Source: Haloferula luteola
GTDB taxonomy: Bacteria; Verrucomicrobiota; Verrucomicrobiia; Verrucomicrobiales; Akkermansiaceae
Length of the DNA stretch: 64,000 nucleotides
NCBI RefSeq assembly: GCF_014201715.1
Contig: NZ_JACHFD010000001.1
Location: 248,001 to 312,000, forward strand
Direction of reading: 5' to 3'
Positions within the stretch are counted from its first letter, which is position 1. Every line of letters starts with the position of its first letter. Below, one piece after another: positions 58,959 to 64,000 of the stretch. Under the pieces are notes generated by a model, which worked only from the letters and a program-made list of their open reading frames with translations, had not been told where the DNA came from and did not search any database. The position numbers were made by a program, and so were the translations under genes.

Positions 58959-61796
58959 ATGTTAAAATCCTTCTTCTCTCTCTGTTACCTCGCGGGCATT
59001 TTGATCGGCTCCGCGGAAACCATCGACTTCAACGCCGATTGGAAATTTCTCCGTGGAGATCGGCCTGGCGCTGAGCAGCTGTCCTTCGATGACTCCGATT
59101 GGAGGACACTCGACCTCCCTCACGACTGGAGCATTGAAGACCTCCCGGCTCAGGATGGGTCGATTCCGGAGCTGGAGGCCGTCGCCGGGGAGTGGCGGTT
59201 CATGCCCGGCGACCAACAAGCATGGAGCCAACGGGATTTCGACGACACCGCTTGGTCCAAAGTCACCCTTCCCGACGCTTGGGAAAACCACGGTCAGTCC
59301 GACCAAGACAACGTCTATGGTTGGTACCGCAGGACTCTTGAGGTACCACAAGCCCTCCGCGGCAAGGATCTGGACCTACTTCTTGGAAAAATCGACGACG
59401 TTGACGAAACGTGGGTCAACGGCACTCGCATCGGTGGCACAGGGTCCTTCCCTCCCCAATATCACTGGGCCGATGAAGTTCCCCGCCGTTATCGGGTGCC
59501 AGCCTCGCTGGTAGGAGCCGATGGTCTCCTGACTCTTGCGGTCCGCGTCTTTGATGGAGCCAATCGAGGTGGGATCCTGGCTGCCGGAACTCCCTCCGAA
59601 AGGGTCGGCCCCTTCGACCCTGTCGCCGCATCCAACCGCCATTTTACGGGATTCACCGTGGGTGGGACCGGCTGGTACCGAAAATCCTTCACGCTCCCAG
59701 AAAAAGGGCAGCGTGTCGCTGTGATCTTCGATGGCATCTACATGAATTCCGAAGTTTGGATCAATGGACACTCTCTAGGGGACCATCCTCACGGCTATAC
59801 GGGCTTCGAGCTCGATCTCAGCCCTTTCCTCAACCCCTCTGGAGAACCCAATGTTCTCGCGGTGAAGGTTCGCAACGAGGGCCAGAATAGCCGCTGGTAT
59901 TCCGGATCCGGAATCTACCGCTCCGTCCAGCTTCGAGTGACCCATCCCGTTCACATTCCAACTTGGGGAACGTTCGTGACGACACCCACCGTCACACCTC
60001 AAAAGGCCGTAGTTCGAGTCTCCGCCGAGATCACCAACGGCGAAGCGTCTCCACGACAATTGCTCGCTCAAGTGCGCATCCTTGATCCTGCAGGAAAATC
60101 CGTCGGCAGCACCCGCACTCCAGTGGAGATCCGTGGTGGAGAAACTCACATTCCCCAACTCGAGATCGCCGTCCCCTCTCCGCTGCTTTGGACGCCTGAC
60201 TCACCCCATCTCTACACAGCAGTGACCGAGATCCTTGACGGGAACCAACTCCTGGATGCGATCACCACCGTCTTCGGCATCCGCTCGATCGAAGTCGATG
60301 CCCGCCGTGGCTTCCTGCTCAATGGCCAACCGCTCCTTCTCCGTGGTGGCTGCATTCACCACGACAATGGTCCGCTTGGAGCGCTGGCCTTGGCTCGAGC
60401 CGAAGAACGAAAAGTCGAATTGTTGAAAGCTCAGGGCTTCAACGCCCTGCGCAGCAGTCACAATCCGCCCTCCACCGCCCTTCTCGATGCATGCGACCGC
60501 TTGGGGTTGCTCGTCATTGATGAAGCCTTCGACCAATGGAACGAACCCAAGGAGAACAACCTGGAAGGACATCAGCGATTCTTTGCGAACTGGCACGCGC
60601 GCGACCTGGCCGCGATGGTTCGGCGTGACCGCAATCATCCTTCCGTGATCATGTGGTCGGTCGGAAACGAAATCCCCGAACAATTCCGGGCTCCGGAAAT
60701 CGGTCCCCTGCTGCGCAAAGAGGTGCTCCAGCATGACACCACCCGCCCACTGACCCAGGCCTTCCATCGCATCGAACCCTGGGACGAGGTTTCCAAAGAG
60801 GGCTTTCACCACCTCGATGTTGTTGGCTACAACTACCTTTCCGACAAATACGAAAGCGATCACCGGCAGGCACCCGACCGAATCATGCTTGGCACCGAGT
60901 CCTACCCCAAGGAGGCCTTCAACGACTGGTCCGCCGTTGAGCAGCACCCCTACGTGATCGGTGACTTTGTTTGGACCGCCTTCGACTACCTCGGAGAGGC
61001 TGGATTGGCCCACAGTGTCCTTAGCAACGAAGCCAATCCCTTCTTCATGGGCTGGCCGTGGACCAACGCCTGGAGTGGAGATCTTGACCTTTGTGGTTTC
61101 AAAAAACCTCAATCATACTATCGCGACGTACTGTGGAATCGCCGAGACATCGCCTTGTTTGTCCACGACCCGATCCCCGCTGGCCTTACTGAAGTCCTCA
61201 GTGGATGGGCCTGGCCCAAGGAGTCGGAAAACTGGAACCCTCGGGAAGAGGACCAAAGAACACGCCAGATCTCCGTCTACTCACGCTGCGAAAAAGTACG
61301 GCTTGAGCTCAATGGCCGCACTGTCGGGGAACAACGAATCACGGGCGAATCCAAACTCACTGCCCACTTCGAAGTGCCTTACGAGCCCGGTGAGCTCAAA
61401 GCCATCGGCCTGCGCAATGGACGGCCAGTCGCGGAAACTCGACTTGTCACCACGGGTAAGCCCGCTGCCATCCGACTCGTAGCCGACCGCTCCACACTTC
61501 ACGCCGATCGGCAGGACCTTTCCTACGTCACGGTTGAAGTGGTCGATGACCACGGCCGGCGAGTGCCGGATGCTCGGATCTCCATTCACTTCTCCGTCAC
61601 CGGTGAAGGGGAGCTGGCTGGGCAGGCCAATGCCCGACCCCATGAACCGGCCAGCTTCCAACAACCCTCATGCATCACCTGGCAAGGACGCTGCCTCGCG
61701 ATCATCCGGCCCCAAGGAAATATGGGCGAAATCCAACTCAGCGCGGAGGCCGATGGACTCAAGAGCGCGACCCTCTCCTTCGAGGTGAAACACTGA
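58959..61796 (+). CDS. Secreted glycoside hydrolase family 2 protein (beta-galactosidase-like) with inserted jelly-roll domain
   Basis: 945 residues with signal peptide (MLKSFFSLCYLAGILIGSA). The GH2 sugar-binding domain starts FNADWKFLRGDRPGAEQLSF, is interrupted by about 140 residues (74-215) that form a second jelly-roll (WSQRDFDDTAWSKVTLPDAW, DDVDETWVNGTRIGGTG), and resumes at GGTGWYRKSFTLPEKGQR. The immunoglobulin-like domain and TIM barrel follow: acid/base Glu 571 in MWSVGNEIPEQ, nucleophile Glu 647 in MLGTESYPKEAF, and RRDRNHPSVIMWS. C-terminal bacterial-Ig-like domains end it. Probably releases beta-linked galactose or related sugars from the polymer attacked by neighbours. ATG 58959. 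Confidence 0.92.
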   Translation: MLKSFFSLCYLAGILIGSAETIDFNADWKFLRGDRPGAEQLSFDDSDWRTLDLPHDWSIEDLPAQDGSIPELEAVAGEWRFMPGDQQAWSQRDFDDTAWSKVTLPDAWENHGQSDQDNVYGWYRRTLEVPQALRGKDLDLLLGKIDDVDETWVNGTRIGGTGSFPPQYHWADEVPRRYRVPASLVGADGLLTLAVRVFDGANRGGILAAGTPSERVGPFDPVAASNRHFTGFTVGGTGWYRKSFTLPEKGQRVAVIFDGIYMNSEVWINGHSLGDHPHGYTGFELDLSPFLNPSGEPNVLAVKVRNEGQNSRWYSGSGIYRSVQLRVTHPVHIPTWGTFVTTPTVTPQKAVVRVSAEITNGEASPRQLLAQVRILDPAGKSVGSTRTPVEIRGGETHIPQLEIAVPSPLLWTPDSPHLYTAVTEILDGNQLLDAITTVFGIRSIEVDARRGFLLNGQPLLLRGGCIHHDNGPLGALALARAEERKVELLKAQGFNALRSSHNPPSTALLDACDRLGLLVIDEAFDQWNEPKENNLEGHQRFFANWHARDLAAMVRRDRNHPSVIMWSVGNEIPEQFRAPEIGPLLRKEVLQHDTTRPLTQAFHRIEPWDEVSKEGFHHLDVVGYNYLSDKYESDHRQAPDRIMLGTESYPKEAFNDWSAVEQHPYVIGDFVWTAFDYLGEAGLAHSVLSNEANPFFMGWPWTNAWSGDLDLCGFKKPQSYYRDVLWNRRDIALFVHDPIPAGLTEVLSGWAWPKESENWNPREEDQRTRQISVYSRCEKVRLELNGRTVGEQRITGESKLTAHFEVPYEPGELKAIGLRNGRPVAETRLVTTGKPAAIRLVADRSTLHADRQDLSYVTVEVVDDHGRRVPDARISIHFSVTGEGELAGQANARPHEPASFQQPSCITWQGRCLAIIRPQGNMGEIQLSAEADGLKSATLSFEVKH

Positions 61797-61834
61797 AGCG
61801 GCAATCCTGCAAAGGTGAATCGACCCTCGCCGAG

Positions 61835-62452
61835 TCAAACCCAGGCCGAACGGCGCTCGATCACCTCTTCCACCAGCAAACGAATCGCATCAACGCACTG
61901 ATCAAACCCCACGGTTGGCTCCTTCACCTCTCCTTCTCTGAGACGCGGAACATGAACAAATCCGGCGGGCACGCTTGGGCCCTGCGTTGCGAGGTAGTGC
62001 ATGACCTGATAGAACAGGTGATTGCAAAGATAGAGCCCCGCCGTATTGGAAATTTCAGCAGGGATCATCGCATCCTTCCACCGCCCAAGGATTGCCCGAA
62101 GGGGGAGAGTGGAAAAATACCCCACGGGGCCGCCGGATACGATCGCTTCATCGCACGGCTGAAAGCCCCCATTGTCGGGAATGGGATAGTCATCGAGATT
62201 GATCGCCACTCGTTCAGGCGAGATCCCTCGCCGACCTCCCGCCTCCCCCAACATCACCACCAAGTCCGGACGTTCCTCCTGGATGACGCGTATCAGCTGC
62301 TTGGGTGCCTCAAATCGCACGACCGGCAACTCAACCATCTGCAGTTGCACCCCCGGAATTTGCTCGTTTCTCAGAGCCTCTGCGACTTGCAGCGAGGTAT
62401 TGGTGGCATCTCCCCCAAACGGCTCAAACGCGGAAAGCAGTACTTTCTTCAT
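61835..62452 (-). CDS. pcp: Pyroglutamyl-peptidase I
   Basis: 205-residue cysteine peptidase of family C15 that removes N-terminal pyroglutamate from peptides. The catalytic triad is visible: Glu in VVMLGEAGGRRGISPE, Cys in SNTAGLYLCNHLFYQVM and His in VPAGFVHVPRL. The opening LLSAFEPFGGDATNTS is the family N-terminus. Length normal. It follows the dehydrogenase gene by 29 bases on the same strand and is convergent with the GH2 gene. Confidence 0.94.
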   Translation of the reverse strand: MKKVLLSAFEPFGGDATNTSLQVAEALRNEQIPGVQLQMVELPVVRFEAPKQLIRVIQEERPDLVVMLGEAGGRRGISPERVAINLDDYPIPDNGGFQPCDEAIVSGGPVGYFSTLPLRAILGRWKDAMIPAEISNTAGLYLCNHLFYQVMHYLATQGPSVPAGFVHVPRLREGEVKEPTVGFDQCVDAIRLLVEEVIERRSAWV

Positions 62453-62481
62453 GCCCTTCCTTTTACTTCATCGACCCGAAT

Positions 62482-63432
62482 CTACCCGAGAGGACATGGC
62501 GAGGGAGCAACTCCCTCAAGACAGGAAGAGCGAATCTCTTGAATGGCACTGTTGACCGCTGCCGCGGCCCGCAGGAACGATTGCCTTTCTTCGTCATTCA
62601 GCTCGGGGTAGAGATACCGCTCAATGCCATTTCTCCCGATCACGACGGGTAGGCTCAAGTAGACTTCATCGACTCCCAGATAGCCCTTCACCTGCACACT
62701 CACCGGCATGGTCCTTCGTTCGTCCATCAGGATCGATTTCACGATATACGCCGCAGCCAATCCCACCGTATAGGAAGTATTTCCCTTCTTCGAAAAGACC
62801 TCAAATCCCCCGAATTTCGCCCTCTCGAACAATCCCCTCCTCTCCACGGTGTCATCGATCCGCTCTCCACCAACACCCGCCACACTGAGAGCCGCGAATT
62901 GATGATCGCCATGCTCACCCAAAATGTAGGTCCTCAAGTCCTGAGGGTGGATGCCGATGGTCTCCGAAAGCAATTCTCTCAACCGCACCGAATCGACCAA
63001 GGTCCCGGTTCCCATGACGCGCTCTGCAGGAAACCCTGTGAGTTCCTTTGCCCACCACGTCAATGCATCCACCGGATTACTGACCATCAATAACTTGGCA
63101 GCAGGTGCAACTCTTCCCAAACGAGGAAGCAACGCCTGCATCAACTCCACATTTCCACGAAGCAGCTCGTTCCGATTTGAAAACTCTTTTCCCATCGGGA
63201 CCGAGGCGCAAACCACGACCACTTCGCTGCCCTCCGCATCTTCGATCTCTCCGGCCCTGACTTTCACAGGCACCTCCAGAAACGTCTGCGCGTGCATCAA
63301 ATCCAGCGCCTCCCCTTCCGCCTTGGCTCGATTTCTCCCCACCAAGACCACTTCTCGCGCGATCGCTCTCAATACCAATGTGTAAGCAAGAACCATCCCC
63401 ACAGCTCCGGGACCGATAATGGTGACTTTCAT
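62482..63432 (-). CDS. Lactate/malate dehydrogenase family protein
   Basis: 316-residue NAD-dependent 2-hydroxyacid dehydrogenase of the LDH/MDH fold. NAD loop ITIIGPGAVGMVLAY-like VTIIGPGAVGMVLAYTL, SNPVDALTWW, GTGTLVDSVRLRELLSE (substrate Arg) and the catalytic His in ILGEHGDHQFAALS. The specificity loop reads ASVPMGKEFSNRNELLRGN; the usual Gln (lactate) or Arg (malate) at the loop position is replaced by Pro/Met, so substrate is open. It has a short Cys-containing C-terminal extension (SSCLEGVAPSPCPLG). Start ATG 63430-63432. Probably co-transcribed with pcp. Confidence 0.88.
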   Translation of the reverse strand: MKVTIIGPGAVGMVLAYTLVLRAIAREVVLVGRNRAKAEGEALDLMHAQTFLEVPVKVRAGEIEDAEGSEVVVVCASVPMGKEFSNRNELLRGNVELMQALLPRLGRVAPAAKLLMVSNPVDALTWWAKELTGFPAERVMGTGTLVDSVRLRELLSETIGIHPQDLRTYILGEHGDHQFAALSVAGVGGERIDDTVERRGLFERAKFGGFEVFSKKGNTSYTVGLAAAYIVKSILMDERRTMPVSVQVKGYLGVDEVYLSLPVVIGRNGIERYLYPELNDEERQSFLRAAAAVNSAIQEIRSSCLEGVAPSPCPLG

Positions 63433-63531
63433 CGAGGATCGAGAGGATTTCGTGGAGGACGTCAGAAGGCACTGCCTGGGAACAATGGAAGCGGCCCGGA
63501 ACCGAAGAATCTAGAAGCTCTCAGGTCCGGA

Positions 63532-63553
63532 CCGCCCCACGGGTGGTTTTTTT
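63532..63553 (+). terminator. Orphan terminator-like hairpin on the plus strand
   Basis: CCGCCC (63532-63537) pairs with GGGTGG (63541-63546), one G-U, across a 3-base loop and is followed by seven T. It points along the plus strand, yet both flanking genes lie on the minus strand and no plus-strand gene precedes it. It could end an antisense or small RNA that starts within the dehydrogenase promoter region, or be fortuitous. Confidence 0.45.
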
Positions 63554-63649
63554 GGACCTCGGCCCTAGCCACAATCGTACCAACCTCGCCCACGGATCTC
63601 CTATTTCTCAAGTATCTCGCATCGAGACAGCACTTCGTTGAAAATGAAG

Positions 63650-63680
63650 CCGCCGCCGAGTCCCCGGAACCCGGCGGCGG
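63650..63680 (-). other. GC-rich stem-loop after the PEP-CTERM gene
   Basis: CCGCCGCCG (63650-63658) and CGGCGGCGG (63672-63680) form a perfect 9-bp stem with a 13-base loop, about 40 bases beyond the stop of the minus-strand PEP-CTERM gene. On that strand it is followed by a broken T tract (CTTCATTTT), so it is probably that gene's terminator, of moderate strength. Confidence 0.55.
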
Positions 63681-63722
63681 AAAAAATGCGCACGAGAGTT
63701 TCAATGCACACTCATCAAGCCA

Positions 63723-64000
63723 TCAAGCCCGGCGACGGCGCAGCCATACCAACAGCCCGCAGCCTCCGAGCAAGGCACTGGATGGTTCGGGAACATTCAT
63801 GAACTCGGACATCGCGAGAGCCGAATCGCTGATCGTTACCTCATCGATCTGGCCGTCCACAAAGTCGCCATTGCCACCGTAGTAGCCGCGGCCGATTGAC
63901 CACGACTGGTCGGCCGTCGAATCATAGAGACCATCGTACCCAGTTGCGCTCCCATCGAGGATGTAGTTCCCGTTTCCGTCGGAAAGATTATCGAGAAAAA
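63723..64000 (-). CDS. C-terminal part of a LamG-type PEP-CTERM protein
   Basis: The gene runs off the right edge; the last 91 complete codons are visible, ending with TGA (63723-63725). The fragment reads SDGNGNYILDGSATGYDG, SWSIGRGYYGGNGDFVDGQ and QIDEVTISDSALAMSEF, the end of a LamG/concanavalin-like lectin domain, followed by the PEP-CTERM tag VPEPSSALLGGCGLLVWLRR and RRA. Expected to be exported and processed by an exosortase, as for the PEP-CTERM protein at 50521-51465. Confidence 0.85.
   Translation of the reverse strand, partial: FLDNLSDGNGNYILDGSATGYDGLYDSTADQSWSIGRGYYGGNGDFVDGQIDEVTISDSALAMSEFMNVPEPSSALLGGCGLLVWLRRRRA

Noticed and set aside
1-64000. tRNA, rRNA or CRISPR features
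   Set aside because: No cloverleaf with a CCA-side acceptor stem, no rRNA-like stretch and no spaced direct repeats were noticed; nearly all sequence is accounted for by protein genes.

Overview
This 64 kb stretch is GC-rich, densely coding chromosome from a bacterium that is most likely a member of Verrucomicrobiota (class Verrucomicrobiae, Akkermansiaceae-like). The assignment is inferred from marker families: a large beta-propeller/HEAT-repeat protein ending in the CxxCH haem module typical of the PVC superphylum, PEP-CTERM proteins, sigma factors paired with FecR/LamG proteins, and a sigma factor overlapping a Ser/Thr kinase-PEGA-sulfatase-modifying-factor protein. I see no tRNA, rRNA, CRISPR array, complete insertion sequence or prophage. 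Genes are short-spaced, many start on the stop codon of the previous gene (ATGA or TGATG overlaps), and Shine-Dalgarno sequences are mostly absent.

Layout, left to right. 1-4.8 kb: end of a membrane protein, then a minus-strand group (HDAC-fold protein, PanE, methyltransferase, unknown protein) and a secreted GH99-like hydrolase. 4.9-10.1 kb: a cysJ-cysI-cysH-cysK sulfate assimilation operon. 10.2-13.9 kb: sigma factor, receptor-type kinase and OsmC protein, all overlapping. 14.1-20.8 kb: a coiled-coil protein and a putative roadblock-like protein, a DEAD-box helicase, ruvC, lipB, yebC2, a BrnT/BrnA toxin-antitoxin pair with a VanZ protein, recR. 20.9-24.3 kb: the PVC haem protein. 24.4-27.4 kb: ftsY, a ketosynthase-like gene and a fused L,D-transpeptidase/phosphoserine phosphatase, all translationally coupled. 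27.5-34.2 kb: a small HTH protein, then gcvT-gcvH-gcvP-nudix and fabF.

34.2-36.9 kb: an ExbB/ExbD-type energy-transduction cluster with an atypical TonB-like partner. 37-43.3 kb: fur, argH, a small two-partner secretion pair, tatC with a large periplasmic insertion. 43.4-48.1 kb: yicC, a lone ABC-2 permease, ribH-nusB (NusB about twice the usual size) and an AI-2E family transporter. 48.2-61.8 kb: a carbohydrate-related accessory region with sigma factor and FecR/LamG protein, a PEP-CTERM protein, a large BNR_4 enzyme, a multi-domain GH/ricin/LamG protein and a GH2 enzyme. 61.8-64 kb: pcp, a lactate/malate dehydrogenase and the end of another PEP-CTERM protein.

Metabolic links: the cys operon makes sulfide and cysteine; LipB makes the lipoyl group needed by GcvH; the glycine cleavage genes and the SerB domain both belong to serine/glycine metabolism. 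The secreted hydrolases, PEP-CTERM proteins and surface-signalling sigma factor suggest a life on complex polysaccharides. The most unusual items are the YkuD-SerB fusion, an HDAC-fold protein lacking two catalytic residues, large insertions in NusB, TatC and the GH2 N-domain, a shared C-terminal module on two neighbouring secreted enzymes, a coiled-coil/roadblock-like gene pair, and a nested hairpin in the leader of the second sigma factor. All functional calls are from reading motifs in the sequence; no database search was possible.
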